A DNA stretch of 64,000 nt from Schistosoma haematobium (GCF_000699445.3 NC_067197.1:33649809-33713808); one strand, 5' to 3'. Counted from the stretch's first letter, positions 21,780 to 33,934 are shown. The notes: generated from the sequence alone by a model not told the origin. Made by a program: numbers and translations.

Positions 21780-22255
21780 AATTGACTGATCACTAGTCGG
21801 TGATCAATATCATGCATGACAGGTCCTTCTAAGTGCAGATCGAATCCTATCGACCAATTTACATTGTGGCTACCAATCTAGGTGACTCGACATTGTGTGC
21901 ACCATGTTGAGATAAGATGGTGGTTGAAGGTAATCAACAGGAAACCTTGAACCCAGGTTTTGTGCTACTTAGTATTGACAGTGATCATTACCTAATGATC
22001 AATCAACTGTAACTTCATCTCAGTCCTACAGTAAGCCAGTTGCGGCCCGGATAGCCCATTGATAACGTCTCTGACTGTGGATCTGGGCGCCGCGAGATCG
22101 AACGCATCAGAAAGCATCAGTTTCCTCAAGATTACAGGTACACTTTGCTGACGAGTGTCAAGTTGCACGGAAACCAGGGTTCAGGGTTTCCTGTTGACTA
22201 CGTCTAACCACGATCTTATCGTCAACATGACTGGATGACTTATTTAGTATACAGT
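21780..22255. mobile_element. SINE family C, inverted composite
   Basis: An inverted unit (about 21780-21990, with the complement of the family 3' region and a decayed hammerhead) joins a plus-strand unit whose tRNA-like part reads CCCATTGATAACGTCTCTG ... GAGATCGAACGC, followed by a hammerhead at 22140-22190 and the tail TTTCCTGTTGACTACG. Confidence 0.75.
22140..22190 (+). ncRNA. Hammerhead ribozyme, family C, one-base defect
   Basis: CTGACGA (22148-22154), stem II GTG...CAC with an extra G before GAAA (22170-22173), stem III CCAGGG, UU then CAGGGTTT pairing with ACACTTTG. The extra G and the CCA change probably weaken it. Confidence 0.55.
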
Positions 22256-22259
22256 CAAC

Positions 22260-22915
22260 TGAAAAATCATGTATCTACTTATATTCGATAATTTTGATGT
22301 CTGATTATATTTCCTTGAAGAAAATTGAACCAGACTGCTGAGTGAACCTTTGAATTTACTTCTACTTCAATCGCTGAAACTTTACAAACATATTCGTCCA
22401 CCATAATTTCTCACATATGAGTATATTTCACTAATATTAGTTAATTTCATTCATTCTATTGCGATTGTTATTATTATCATTACCACTTTTAACCAATTTT
22501 CATCATTAATTACAATAAGCTTTATTTATCTACTTCATAAATGAAATCATAATTTTTCATTTGCTATTCATGTCTTTCCCCTTGATTCATCAAGGTGTTC
22601 TATGCTTCCGAATCAATTATTGATCTGTATTACTCCTGAGTATAAAATAGACTCCATTAATTCTAATAGTAATAAGAATGGCTTTATGTTGAATAAAGTC
22701 ATTATTATTATTTTTGCTGTTATTAACTTACATAGGAATTACTATATATATAACTTTACGTATTGGTTCCATGTGGACATGTAAACAATGAACAAACATG
22801 ATAATGTAATAGAGAGTTTATAATATTAGATTACGCAATGTAAATAATAACAAAAGTTTTTGTGTGTAAGCAAAAATAAAACACCTTGTGTAATTAATAA
22901 CTTAACAACAGAAAG
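22260..22915. other. AT-rich gap
   Basis: Nothing recognised. Confidence 0.5.
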
Positions 22916-22916
22916 A

Positions 22917-23060
22917 GGTTTTGTGGAGATTGTCGTAGTTTGATAGTTGAATTCATGAGTCGATTGAAGCTAGACCACCATGGAAAATCTGAAAGCACTA
23001 GATGGTAGTTTAGTCCTAGTATGGGACCCTTCAGCAGTGCTCATCCACGATCCCCCACAG
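22917..23060 (-). mobile_element. SINE family B 3' fragment
   Basis: Begins with the inverted terminus (AGGTTTTGTGGAGATTG) and contains the complement of the hammerhead region, with GAAA lost. tRNA-like part absent. Confidence 0.7.
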
Positions 23061-23224
23061 ATTATAATGTGAATAGAGTGAGATAATTAAAACGTTTTCG
23101 ATGCAATAATCAAAGACAACAGAGGGGTTAGATGAAGTGAAGTGAAGTCTGTATGGTCATGAAGATATGAGAAATAGTTGAAGAGAGAGTGGGACATTTT
23201 CAAATACGAAATAAAATAGTAATG

Positions 23225-23465
23225 GCAATAATAGTTTAATTCATTTTTGTATTAGTTGTTTGAATTATCCCATTGATGTTTAGGACTGTAATTAATCAGT
23301 CTCTTATTGGTATATGTGTATCCTGTACGGACTGCCCCGATATTGCCTCAAGTCACTAGCATTATAAGCAAAGATGGATGGTGGCTAGCAGTGAAATATA
23401 GGAAGCGCCTTTCGTTCTACTTCGAACTCATCAGATAAACATAGTTTAAGGCTATGGTAAGGCGG
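23225..23465 (-). mobile_element. SINE family A (SmAlpha-like) copy
   Basis: Tail (TGATGTTTAGGACTGTAATT), GCAAAGATGGATGGTGGCTA linker and a minus-strand hammerhead with intact CTGATGA, GTTC/GAAC stem II and GAAA but unpaired stem I, so probably inactive. Confidence 0.75.
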
Positions 23466-23469
23466 AAGA

Positions 23470-25435
23470 TAAGATGTACTGCTCTTGTATGAATAGTTAT
23501 GACTTCATTTTAGGGATGGAAAAGAGTTTCTGTTGTTTTAAGAAGTTGGATATTTATTTCAATTTTTAGTTAATATAAAAGTTAGTTTCTTCTTAACTGT
23601 GTTGTTTACAGTTATCATCATATGTTTGTAAAATTCTTCGCCTGGAGACTCTCGAATTTTTTGAATCCTATTTATCATTTGTGAAGTGTGCTGTAAATGC
23701 CATACTGAGAAGTGTACGAAATGTAGGTATCAACTGAAAAACCTGAGACTGTGTTTTAATGGGATGGCAAGCCATGTTGTATTTTAATTCATCATTCAAC
23801 GGTTTACATAAAATTTTGACTTCCAGTAGCATCAATACAGTGAGGATCACTTTCTGGACAATATTCTTAACATACATATCTTTAAATAAGAAGGTATCTA
23901 TGGGGGTACCTCCGAATAATATATTGATTTGAGTCTTTTAGGAAGCACCATATCTTCAAACACTAGGTGTGATATACGTTCATAAGCTGAAAAAGTCAGA
24001 AATTGAAACTGTAAAGGATCAAATAACACACCTTTTAATAAACACTTACAAAGTCAACATTTTATATATCTCTTTAGTCGATGAGAAATTAATGTAACGG
24101 ATTTTCAACCTCCATTTGTGTTTATGGACCACTTCTTTACAGCTGTATAGGGTAAGATGTGACAATATCTTCATTATCGTGACAGATTGGATGTAAATAC
24201 TTTTGAAAAATCCTCAGTCGGATTATTGTCATTCCGTGATATGACTCTGCTACTCATACTTAAGTATATGATGAAACTTTCAGGCCTGTATCATTGTTTG
24301 CAGTTCAGATGCCATAAAACTGAAGTTATTTCCCTATCTGCTGGGACTTGGTAAACAAGTATACCCATGTTTTTTATTAAGGCTAATAGCACTAAGGGGT
24401 TTCCCAAATGAATGTTAATATATTACTACACTGTTTAAACCCTAGCTCTCAAATATGCCATTTGTCTCAAGTACCACTTATCTCATTACGCTCTCCAAAT
24501 TTCTTCAAGTAGTTAGATTTCCTAGATATTTGAATAAATATATTGTACTTAGGTAGGAATAACCTTATTATTCTATGCTTAGTTATGGATCATTAGCCAA
24601 CTTCTAATCATTTATTTTGAAAAACAAAAACCAATAGTCGTATTTATTTCATGCCATCCATGATTATGTTGGTAAATGATTTGCGGATTGAAAGTGTAAT
24701 GCTTAACAATCAATTGTATAGTGTAGTAATATCAAGTTAATAACATGTTGTTAGGAGTCAGTACTCAGTTCTGTTGAATTTGAGTATTCAGTTAATTGCA
24801 GAACGTCTAATTGAGATGTCAATTTTTAGTGTTCTGCCATTCAGCAATGTCTTTCCTTGTTTCATTATCCTTATAATCACACTCTTATTTTAAAATAGTA
24901 ATAGGAAACCTGGATGCATGTTTTCTTACCACAGCTAACCAGCAATCTACAATTTATCTCGAAAAACTTATCAGAACATTTTGCAAATCCAACCATGTGT
25001 TTTCATCGGTTACATGTTAGTTGAAAATCCAAGTTAACATTCAATAACTTACCGTCATCATAATTTTCATCTTGATTAAATATAAAATCACCTAAATACG
25101 GAAATTGAAATATAACCTATCATTTTTTCTTTTACATTATTAGAATCTTAATCTATGTATACTATTATGGTTGCTTGGTCTTAGACTATTAATAGTTTCT
25201 TCTACCGGACATCTATTCACTGACATTTTGATACGTCTTGTAGACTATCAAACATATATACTAATTGTTATATTCAACAAATGATTAGATGTTTGTGATT
25301 ATCGATTTTATAGACATATATTGATTTATCACGTATTTTATCAGTCAAGTGAACTAAGCAACAGGTGAATAGTTGAACACATTTGCAAAATATTTATCAT
25401 TCAGTAGTACTTTTCGGTTAGGTAGTTAAAAGAAT
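23470..25435. other. 2-kb stretch, nothing recognised
   Basis: No domain-bearing ORF, SINE or LTR seen. The 69-residue minus-strand frame at 23668-23877 has no recognisable family. Confidence 0.45.
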
Positions 25436-25439
25436 CAGA

Positions 25440-25910
25440 ACTAAGCTTTCCTAACCCAATTTCGGAGTCGTGGACGTGTAGATCATCGACGTTGATGACC
25501 TCTGTAGAGTGGTTGGGGGCCTACTGGAGTTAGACGGGAATAGTGTGACCAATAGCTAACGTCGAAGTCACACCTCGCGATCAGGACCTAACATGTACTA
25601 CAACTTTCGTCGTATCAAGGTACGATGGATGCTTTGAAGACCGTACAACACACAGGACGTTATTACAGAAATATATTAGTTAAAGTAGGTACAAGCGAAA
25701 GTCTGACCACCACCACATGGGCCACTTTATCGCGTACGATTAACTGATGCGCGTTGGTTGTCCTTGACCTTGACGGGGATCGATAACCTTTTCGATATTC
25801 AGTGACCTAACTGTCAGGTGATTTGGCTAGGGCTAGTGACATTTCACTGGCCCTACAGACGTTTCGACTGAAGCATTTTGGGATGCGACCAGCCTACTGT
25901 AAACCTATAT
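25440..25910. repeat. Anomalously GC-rich block, probable decayed retroelement
   Basis: Composition rises abruptly relative to flanks, with many CG dinucleotides. On the minus strand a TGTTAGGTCCTGATCGCGAG motif at about 25591 resembles the start of the LTR at 1472 (TGTTATGTCCCGAT). Neither a matching LTR end nor a domain was identified. Confidence 0.45.
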
Positions 25911-26089
25911 ATAAAAATAAATCATGAATAATTACAAATGTCATCATCTCCTTACAGCATATCGATACGTCTTACTGAAGGGTTTCATGAAACACAAAGA
26001 CCGGATTTTTATACTAGTTACCTCAAGCCATGACACTTACCTACTAATCATGTTACTCCTCATGGAGGAGCATAGGCTGCCCATCAGCA

Positions 26090-26205
26090 CGGTTAGCGTT
26101 CTTTTGGCGGGTTAGTTTTCTACGGGATGGGGTCGCTAACCCCATACCCAACCCTCCTCTTTTACCCGGGCTTGGGACAGGCAGTAACTGTAGAAGAGCT
26201 ACATG
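26090..26205 (+). repeat. GC-rich dispersed repeat, second copy
   Basis: Same landmarks as 14225-14345. Just before it, CTCATGGAGGAGCATAGGC (26057-26075) recalls the RTE 3' end read on the minus strand, so the two pieces may be from one composite insertion. Confidence 0.6.
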
Positions 26206-26264
26206 AGGAGTTCAAGCCATGCACAATGAGACAAATCACACTACGATTTTAAGGGACTTAGCTT

Positions 26265-26540
26265 AGTAGACATACTTTAGTGAGAGAGAAACAAATGTAT
26301 TTGAATACAACATCACAGGATCTCTTAATGAAATCTGAGAACTATACAGTAAATGCTTCATTTGGAAAATATCCATCAGTTATCTCAGACTTGAATGTTC
26401 CATCGTTTCTACACCAATAACTCTCTATACTCATTCTCTTCTCTTCGATCTTTTTTAACCTTCTGCTGCTAGGCATCTCACTTTCACTTGATGACACATA
26501 CTACTTATATCTATCGACATCAGTAGCACATATCAAAATA
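26265..26540 (+). repeat. Unclassified ~290-bp dispersed repeat (copy 4 of 5)
   Basis: Same block order as 1150-1440, including TTAATGAAATCTGAGAACTA, the pyrimidine tract and TACTACTTATATCTATCG. Confidence 0.65.
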
Positions 26541-26544
26541 TTAT

Positions 26545-27380
26545 AAAAGTGATTAGTAGAATTATATTAACATTCATGACTTGACAATATGATATTTATT
26601 ACTATTGAATAATTAGATTACTTTATTGTTGATAATAACACCATTTTCATAATTATCCATAATTGTATATTAGAAATTCATCTTTATTATGTATTATTAT
26701 TGTGATCATAACCATTTAATGCCTATTTATGATTTGTCAACATATATTGTTCTGCTGTAAATAACAAAATACTAATAATTAACTATGTTGTAATCAACTT
26801 GTTATTATTCCCGAGTTATTTGTTTTCATAATAGGCGAATTCAGATTCCGTTGACTAGCTTTTATTGTTTAATATGAACTCATGTTTATTATTGGATTTT
26901 GGTATGTATATACTAACATATATATTTATATATCTGATAAGAATCTAGAATGTCTCATTCACAATTCATTGGATTCTTTGTTAAGAATATAGACGATGAG
27001 AAAAGAATAATACTGTAAATGCATATCACTTATATACTTTTCATTATAATGAATTAGTTTTATAATAGTGTTGATAATTTACCCTAATCAAAATAATAAA
27101 TAGACAAATAAACTATGGTTGAATTCATACATTCATTTAGGAAAGTATATATCATTTGGTAGAGTAATCCGCCTACAGTCTATTTAATACAAAAAGGGTA
27201 GGTTAAGAGAGTTACTTAAAAGTGTAGCAATGTAATATCTTTCTGTTATATTTTATCTAACCAATAATATACATCTAATAATTTAAATAGAGTTAACCCT
27301 GATTTATGTTGGCGTACTTTTGGCTGAATACTTCACTATATATTCTGGCAGTAAAAGCTGTAAAATTATTGAAAAGTTTA
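26545..27380. other. Upstream region of the first P2X gene
   Basis: AT-rich, no repeat family recognised. It holds the promoter and 5' UTR if the gene is expressed, but no element can be singled out. In-frame codons upstream of the first ATG begin at a TTG (27320), which is not a credible eukaryotic start. Confidence 0.5.
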
Positions 27381-27382
27381 TA

Positions 27383-29092
27383 ATGAGTCAAACAAATGGA
27401 CTAATTGGTATTCTGTTTAGGGGGTTAGTTGATTATGAAACGCAGAAAGTGGTACAAATTCATTCAAAGAAAATTGGAGTCACATTTAGACTCATACAAT
27501 TAGGAATTATTCTCTATGTTGTATTATGGGTGATGATCTATGAAAAAGGTTATCAGTCATTTGATCAAGCAGTGAGTGGAGTGACTGCCAAATTGAAAGG
27601 TGTCGCTTTTGCCAACGTGACTAATAATCCATCACTTGGAGCCACTGTTTGGGATGCGGCTGATTATGTGATACCACCACAACAGAATTCAGCATTCTTT
27701 GTGATGACCAATTTGATTTATACACCTGGACAGACATTGGGACATTGTGAAGAATCGCACGATGTTTTTGGTAATAGTTGTCATAATGATTCACAATGTC
27801 ACTCTGGACAGTTAGTTCAACGTGGTAGTGGGATACAAACAGGTAAATGTGTGAATTCTACAAGGCAAGCAAATTTACGTGTATGTGAAATATATGGTTG
27901 GTGTCCTACAGAACATGGTGTTATTCCGAGACCTCATTTATTATCATCAGCAGAGAATTTCACAGTAATGATTAAGAATAACATTGAATTTCCTCATTTT
28001 CGAGTGAAAAGAAGAAATATTTTAAATTGGATGAGTCGTTTATTTTTGAAAACCTGTTTATATAATCCAAATGATGATAAATTGAAATATTGCCCAATTT
28101 TCCGTCTCGGTGATATACTGAAATATTCTGATCCAGTAAATAAAGATATATGGGAGACTGGTGGTATGGTATCAATTCACATTGAATGGAATTGTAATTT
28201 AGATTTCGATGAGGAGAAGTGTTTACCGAAATATGTATTTCGTCGATTAGATGACTTTGAGAGTAATGTGGCGAATGGATGGAATTTTCGATTTAGTCAA
28301 CATTACATTGATGGTGGTGTACGTAAACGTAATTTGATTAAAGCTTATGGTATCCAGTTTTTTATAACAGTGTATGGAACTGGTGGTAAATTCAATATTT
28401 TAACATTTTCAATGAACTTTGGTTCTGGATTAGCACTACTCGGTATAGCTACTATGTTATGCGATTTGATTGTGTTGAACATTACAGAAAAAAGAGACAT
28501 TTATCGTGAAGCAAAAATTGATTTAATTGCTGAAAAAATAAATGTACACCAGTCTAGTGAGAAACTTAACATTCATGATGATCCCTATCCAGTAGTTAAA
28601 GAAACCAAAAGTGATCAGAAACGTCATTTAATTATTCGACGTCATCATGAATTTGTGAGAACACCTGATTCCATCCGTCGATCTCCATTTCCATCGATAA
28701 AGCAATTCATTATTGAAAGAAGTCTACTATCATTTAAAAGATCAAATGTTACTCCTATAAACTATAACCCTGAAATAAAATCAAAACAAAATCATACTTT
28801 GTTAATTCAATCTAATTTGTTTCCGAAAGCACAGGTATCAAAGGAAAATTTAATTACAATCAACCATCATGAACAATGTAAACAAAAAGTAACTTCAATT
28901 ATCAATAAAACAGATAACAATTTCAATAATGCTTCAATTTTATCTAATAAGTCCCATTCATCAATTTCTAATTTATCTAATATAGCAACATTTCAAAAGT
29001 CTGATGTCTCAATTAATCCATGTACTACTTTTAGTAATCATACTACTAATAAACAACAATATTGGAAACAACAAAGACTTCTTCAGGAATGA
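27383..29092 (+). CDS. P2X-type ATP-gated cation channel, copy 1 (569 aa, single exon)
   Basis: Family role: trimeric plasma-membrane channels opened by extracellular ATP, passing Na+, K+ and Ca2+. Seen here, numbered from the ATG at 27383: the cytoplasmic Y-x-T-x-K motif (Y18-K22); TM1 about 33-53; ATP-contact lysines in A-K-L-K-G (K70, K72); W-D-x-A-D-Y-V-I-P-P (90-99); ten ectodomain cysteines (122, 133, 139, 156, 168, 174, 225, 237, 271, 280), the full conserved set; N-F-T (192-194); N-F-R (301-303); lysine K320; TM2 about 336-363 with G-S-G. A 206-residue Ser/Asn-rich tail follows. The start is the first in-frame ATG and aligns the N-terminus with copy 2. There are no introns, whereas vertebrate P2X genes have many. 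An AATAAA lies at 29385. Core sequence is almost identical to copy 2, 9.2 kb downstream. Confidence 0.93.
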   Translation: MSQTNGLIGILFRGLVDYETQKVVQIHSKKIGVTFRLIQLGIILYVVLWVMIYEKGYQSFDQAVSGVTAKLKGVAFANVTNNPSLGATVWDAADYVIPPQQNSAFFVMTNLIYTPGQTLGHCEESHDVFGNSCHNDSQCHSGQLVQRGSGIQTGKCVNSTRQANLRVCEIYGWCPTEHGVIPRPHLLSSAENFTVMIKNNIEFPHFRVKRRNILNWMSRLFLKTCLYNPNDDKLKYCPIFRLGDILKYSDPVNKDIWETGGMVSIHIEWNCNLDFDEEKCLPKYVFRRLDDFESNVANGWNFRFSQHYIDGGVRKRNLIKAYGIQFFITVYGTGGKFNILTFSMNFGSGLALLGIATMLCDLIVLNITEKRDIYREAKIDLIAEKINVHQSSEKLNIHDDPYPVVKETKSDQKRHLIIRRHHEFVRTPDSIRRSPFPSIKQFIIERSLLSFKRSNVTPINYNPEIKSKQNHTLLIQSNLFPKAQVSKENLITINHHEQCKQKVTSIINKTDNNFNNASILSNKSHSSISNLSNIATFQKSDVSINPCTTFSNHTTNKQQYWKQQRLLQE

Positions 29093-29600
29093 GAACTAAT
29101 TTTTTTTTAAAGTAAAAGGTATCCAAAGCATTTTAGGTTTAAATCTCATTGGAATCACATTTATGATTATATCTGTTAATGAAGTGAATTGTTGAATATA
29201 ATTTGTCTTTATCATTACTATTACTATCATGATAGTTGTTCTGTTTCTCTATGAATCACATCAACAATGACCATACTGAGTTTCATAGTAATTAATGTTG
29301 ATACCTGAAAACAGGATTAACATGGAAATTTAAAAAAAATACCGTAAGCTTCTTGTTTACTGTTTCATCTTGTAGGTGGTAATTAATAAATTTATTCAGT
29401 ACAGTGATTTAATATACTATATTTATTGACTTTTTTAATGCGACGAATTGCGATGATTATTGAGTTTCAATGAGTTACATAATGGACAAATCAAAAAAGC
29501 GATGAATAGGTGTAAAGTCCAGATGTAAGTCTCCTCAGGACTAAGAATATAGGTTATCAGTGGGTTGCGTCAATTAGACAAACGTAATATGGAACATGGC
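29093..29600. other. 3' flank of P2X copy 1
   Basis: Holds the likely 3' UTR with a candidate polyadenylation signal AATAAA at 29385-29390. No other feature seen. Confidence 0.5.
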
Positions 29601-29601
29601 T

Positions 29602-30033
29602 TAGTGTACCAGGAGTACAGTTAATCAAATCGAATAGAAACACATTCGGTAACAACCGGTGAACAGTGATTGCAAATTCAAACACACGCATTCAAACACA
29701 TTTTTCAAATATCCAACACTGAAAATAAACATTCACATCCATTTCATTTGGTCGAATAATCATAACTCCCAGCACATCAACACACAAATTATGGTCATTC
29801 TTATTCGTCGTCCAAACAACAACATGAAAACCTCCAGTTTGTAAGTCTTTACCAAATGATATCAATTCACTCTGATGAATAGAATTTACAATACCACAAA
29901 ATCGTTATTATTAACACCGTTAGATACCGACTCAAAGGTCTACAGGTTAAGTGATCACGCGTGAGACTGAAGGACCTGGGTTCGAATCCCTCAAGCGAGA
30001 TCGTAGGTGCGCATTGCTTAGGAGTCCCACAAT
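29602..30033. repeat. Large inverted repeat, left arm (432 bp)
   Basis: Inverted counterpart of 30812-31243, same length, no mismatch found by eye. Both arms therefore contain the same 61-residue incidental ORF on opposite strands. The arm ends inside stem II of a family B hammerhead. Confidence 0.9.
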
Positions 30034-30115
30034 AAGACGAAATGGTCGTCCAGTGCTTCCAGATTTTCAATGATGGTCTAACATCAATCAGTTCGTGATC
30101 TCAATCAAAAAATTT
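29905..30115 (+). mobile_element. SINE family B copy straddling the inverted-repeat boundary
   Basis: A box region (GACTCAAAGGTCTACAGGTTAAG), B box (GGGTTCGAATCCC), hammerhead with core CTTAGGA (mutated), tail GTCTAACATCAATCAG. Its first ~130 bp are duplicated in inverse in the right arm; the remainder is unique to the left. Confidence 0.8.
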
Positions 30116-30811
30116 ACAAAATGATTAATGACATTGAGTGTCACATTCATATCATATCAATGACATGTGGTCAATTGAGATTTATATTGATGTATTCAAT
30201 CACATCGCCCTAACAACTCACTACTACCACCACCACCACCATCAACAACAACAACAATCACAATTAAATGTAATGGAAGATTTCTGAGATAGCAATGTGT
30301 AGCATAATTTACAATAATTCCTAATGAAATCAATTAATTATGTATATGTATATGTATGTAAGTATGCACATCACATCAACAGTTTTCCTCATGTAAATTT
30401 CCGTTGTTGTTTCATTTACTACTCAACAGTTTAACAATAAATTAATTGAACAAACAGACATTATAGTCTTCGAACGATAGTCTCATTCTTGACTATACTT
30501 CCTGAAATCAGACTATGCTATATCCTGTCTGGAATATATATATTTCTAGATGAAAATATTTTTCATAAAAAATCTTTTTCATTCACTTCATCATCTCCAA
30601 AATTGATCAGATTGTTAAAAATCTTTTTGAGAATAACTAATTAATTTGAAATTACAGTCTGCATTATTTCTTGCTAACCATGTGTGTGTTCAGTTCAATA
30701 TCAAATGTATAATAAAGTGTTAACACAACTCTAGTGAAGGAAGTATTTCACATTCGATTATAAAAGTTAAGAATGAGACTATCGTTCGAAGACTATTATG
30801 TCTGTTTGTTC
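30034..30811. repeat. Asymmetric centre of the inverted repeat
   Basis: Contains a second, shorter inverted pair: 30446-30493 and 30768-30813 share ATAGTCTTCGAACGATAGTC and flanking bases in opposite orientation. The second arm of this pair directly abuts the right 432-bp arm. About 412 bp (30034-30445) are present only on the left. Includes CAC/CAA triplet runs near 30220-30255. Confidence 0.8.
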
Positions 30812-31243
30812 ATTGTGGGACTCCTAAGCAATGCGCACCTACGATCTCGCTTGAGGGATTCGAACCCAGGTCCTTCAGTCTCACGCGTGATCACTTAACC
30901 TGTAGACCTTTGAGTCGGTATCTAACGGTGTTAATAATAACGATTTTGTGGTATTGTAAATTCTATTCATCAGAGTGAATTGATATCATTTGGTAAAGAC
31001 TTACAAACTGGAGGTTTTCATGTTGTTGTTTGGACGACGAATAAGAATGACCATAATTTGTGTGTTGATGTGCTGGGAGTTATGATTATTCGACCAAATG
31101 AAATGGATGTGAATGTTTATTTTCAGTGTTGGATATTTGAAAAATGTGTTTGAATGCGTGTGTTTGAATTTGCAATCACTGTTCACCGGTTGTTACCGAA
31201 TGTGTTTCTATTCGATTTGATTAACTGTACTCCTGGTACACTA
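30812..31243. repeat. Large inverted repeat, right arm (432 bp)
   Basis: Reverse complement of 29602-30033. It begins at the truncated SINE and ends at TCCTGGTACACTA. Confidence 0.9.
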
Positions 31244-31249
31244 GTGTCA

Positions 31250-32865
31250 TTTTTTTTTACAAAATTCTCATGAGAATTACTAATATTTAGGTGTTATTAT
31301 TACGTGTGTATATTGTGTTACCCAGTTTACTAGGATTTCCCTCTTTGTCTTCGTCGTAATCAATATCATTTGATTTATTATTGTTGATTTTGATACTTAT
31401 ATTGTTGCATATGTGTATAACACTGACTCATTGCATCTAGTTGGAGATTAAGAAACACAGGTAGCTCTCAGGTGTTAAATTAAAAACACATTTTCAGTAA
31501 AATGATTAGAAGTGAGTGGCACTGTAGATGTGCTTTTGCATGTTGGTCATTTGTGGAAAGGCATCAACTTGGTAAAGCGAATAAACTGTGGAATATTTAT
31601 AAACCATCTTTTATATTTCTTTCATTATATAAGATGTTCATGATATTGTTAACAGAGGCTCTCTCGGTTATGCGTCAGTTCATTCCGTTGATCAATATAT
31701 GATAAAAGGGCATGCTTATTGTGAAATCTGATTTCAAAAAGCACCCAATAAATATTATCTAAATTACATTCATTCAGCACATTTGATTTTGTTCTTCCAC
31801 GGATTGATGATATAAGGAGATACCACTAAGATGCTTATTTACTGAATAACGGATGCGATTTGCTAACGGCACATAAAATTGTTCATCTGGTTTATGATTT
31901 AGACCAACTGTCTTTTGTCTTTTCCGCTACTTTCAGTGTGTCAACTCCGGACAACGTGAAAATTTCAAGCGGGTAATATTCACCGATGATGCAGATATGA
32001 CGAATGTTTTGCACTCATAACATCGTCTATAGTATGTAATAGTAGCTCAGCTCGTCCAAACTTTGAAATGTTACCGTCAAGTTTCTAGTCTGTTTCTTTG
32101 CATTTGCACGATTGAACATTATGTCTAATTTTCTATAATCACTGGTCAGAATTGAGAATTAGGTGCCGAGATTTTTCACTTGTGGTTAACAATGAGAGCA
32201 TAATAGATAATCATTAGTTATGATTTTGTCAAGAACACTGACGAACTTGAAAGTTTACATTATTTCCAATAGAATTTTTTTAGAAATTCGGTGTTCACCA
32301 GTGTTTTTCACAATGAAGAACAGTACTCTATACCGTTATTACATGTGCTGAAAGTAAATGAATATGAGTGAATATGATTATAAATGTATTTTGTATGGGG
32401 AAGTGATATCACATGATTGATGATGCATTGTGATGAAAGTCTCATTGTAGGATGGTTAGTATTGTAATTATCACACCGATTTTAGTCACAAATATGTCGT
32501 GATTGATTCATGTTAGCATACAAATGATGTGTTTTCAATTGTTCTACAGAACATTATCTTCACAGTACCATATTATTTTGACAGTCCGCAATGACTGACA
32601 ATAAAAATATGTGATATGGTAAACAATAGTGCATATTTGATAATAATTTTGAACATCACAGGTCAACAGAACGTGCGAAATTACCGAAATTAAGAGATCA
32701 TCAAGCAACTGTTTCGATGTAGTTAGTGTGGGGCTATGGAGAATTTTCGTACTTCAATGAAACAACTAACCGTGCCGTGTGTGGGGAATGTAGTCAGAGA
32801 AGACAGTGGAAGGCGGTCATGTAATATCGTTGGTTGGTTGAGGTTTGACTTGTACATCAGGGGAT
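31250..32865. other. 1.6-kb AT-rich stretch between the P2X genes
   Basis: No family match; the 66-residue plus-strand frame at 31502-31702 shows no domain. Confidence 0.5.
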
Positions 32866-32867
32866 TA

Positions 32868-33825
32868 CTTACTTACTTGCTTACGCCTGTTACCCCCAAT
32901 GGAGCATAGGCCGCTGACCAGCATTCTCCAACCCACTCTGTTCTGGGCCTTTTTTTAATTCCATCCAATTCTTGTTCATTTTTTTCATGTCTATCTCTAT
33001 TTCCCGGAGTAATGTGTTCTTTCGTCTTCCTCTTTTCCTTCGGCTTTGAGGATTCCAAGTGGGGGCTTGTCTTGTGACGCAGTTCGGTGCTTTCTTCAAT
33101 GTGTGTCCTATCCACTTCCAGAGCTTCTTCCGGATTTCTTCCTCCGCTAGGATCGGGTTTGTTCTTTCCCACAGTACGTTGTTGCTAATAGTGTCCGGCC
33201 AACGGATCCGAAGTATTTTGCGTAGACAACTGTTAATAAACACCTGTATCTTCTGGATGATGGCTTTCGTAGTTCTCCAGGTTTCTGCCCCATACAGTAA
33301 AATTGTCTTGACATTTGTATTGAAAATCCTGACCTTGGTGTTGGTTGACAGTTGCTTTGAGTTCCAGATGTTCTCCAGTTATAAATATGCTGCTCTTGCT
33401 TTACCGATCCGCACTTTCACATCTGCATCAGATCCACCGTGTTCATCAATGATGCTGCCCAAATATGTAAAGGTTTTTACATCTTCCAAATCTTCTCCGT
33501 CAATTTTGACTGGATTAATGCATGCTGTGTTGTGTCGGAGAATCTTGCTTTTCCCTTTGTGTATATTGAGACCTACTGCTGCTGAGGCTGCTGCTACACT
33601 GTTCGTTTTCTCCTGTATTTGTTGTTGTGATTGCGATAGAAGAGCCAGATCATCTGCGAAGTCTAGATCGTCCAGCTGCATCCTAGATGTCCATTGTATC
33701 CCACGTTTCCCTTCAGATGTTGACGTCTTCATGATCCAGTCGATCACTAGGAGAAAGAGAAAGGGTGAGAGTAAGCAACCTTACCTGACACCGGTCTTTA
33801 CCTCGAACGAGTGTGTCAATTGTCA
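32868..33825 (-). mobile_element. RTE-clade (SR2-like) non-LTR element, 3' half
   Basis: Read on the minus strand, 33822-33379 encodes the RT around the catalytic F-A-D-D (in L-D-F-A-D-D-L-A-L-L) preceded by G-C-L-L-S-P-F-L-F, then I-I-D-E-H-G-G-S-D-A-D-V. 33243-32890, in another frame, encodes the C-terminal region ([17 protein letters not shown]). A disruption near 33250-33380 separates the frames. It ends in GTAAGTAAGTAAT-like repeats at 32868. The 265-residue plus-strand ORF over it is antisense. Confidence 0.85.
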
Positions 33826-33934
33826 CACCACGGGATTACGGTTCAATTTCTCGTAGGTAGAGTTTTTGAGCGAATTACTACAGGTCGTGGGTTCTACATC
33901 ATTCTGTGTGAAAGTGGATAGGCACTGTTGAGTA

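Noticed and set aside
27320..27382. Longer N-terminus for P2X copy 1
   Set aside because: It starts at TTG, not ATG; the first in-frame ATG is at 27383 and aligns with the start of copy 2.
30220..30260. Repeat array resembling CRISPR
   Set aside because: Only short CAC/CAA triplet runs; no repeat-spacer structure, and the genome is eukaryotic.
29659..31186. Two identical 61-residue ORFs on opposite strands (29659-29844 and 31001-31186)
   Set aside because: Both arise because they lie in the two arms of one perfect inverted repeat; no domain, no other support for coding.
33059..33856. 265-residue plus-strand ORF
   Set aside because: Exactly antisense to the RTE reverse-transcriptase frame with its F-A-D-D motif; the openness comes from codon structure on the other strand.
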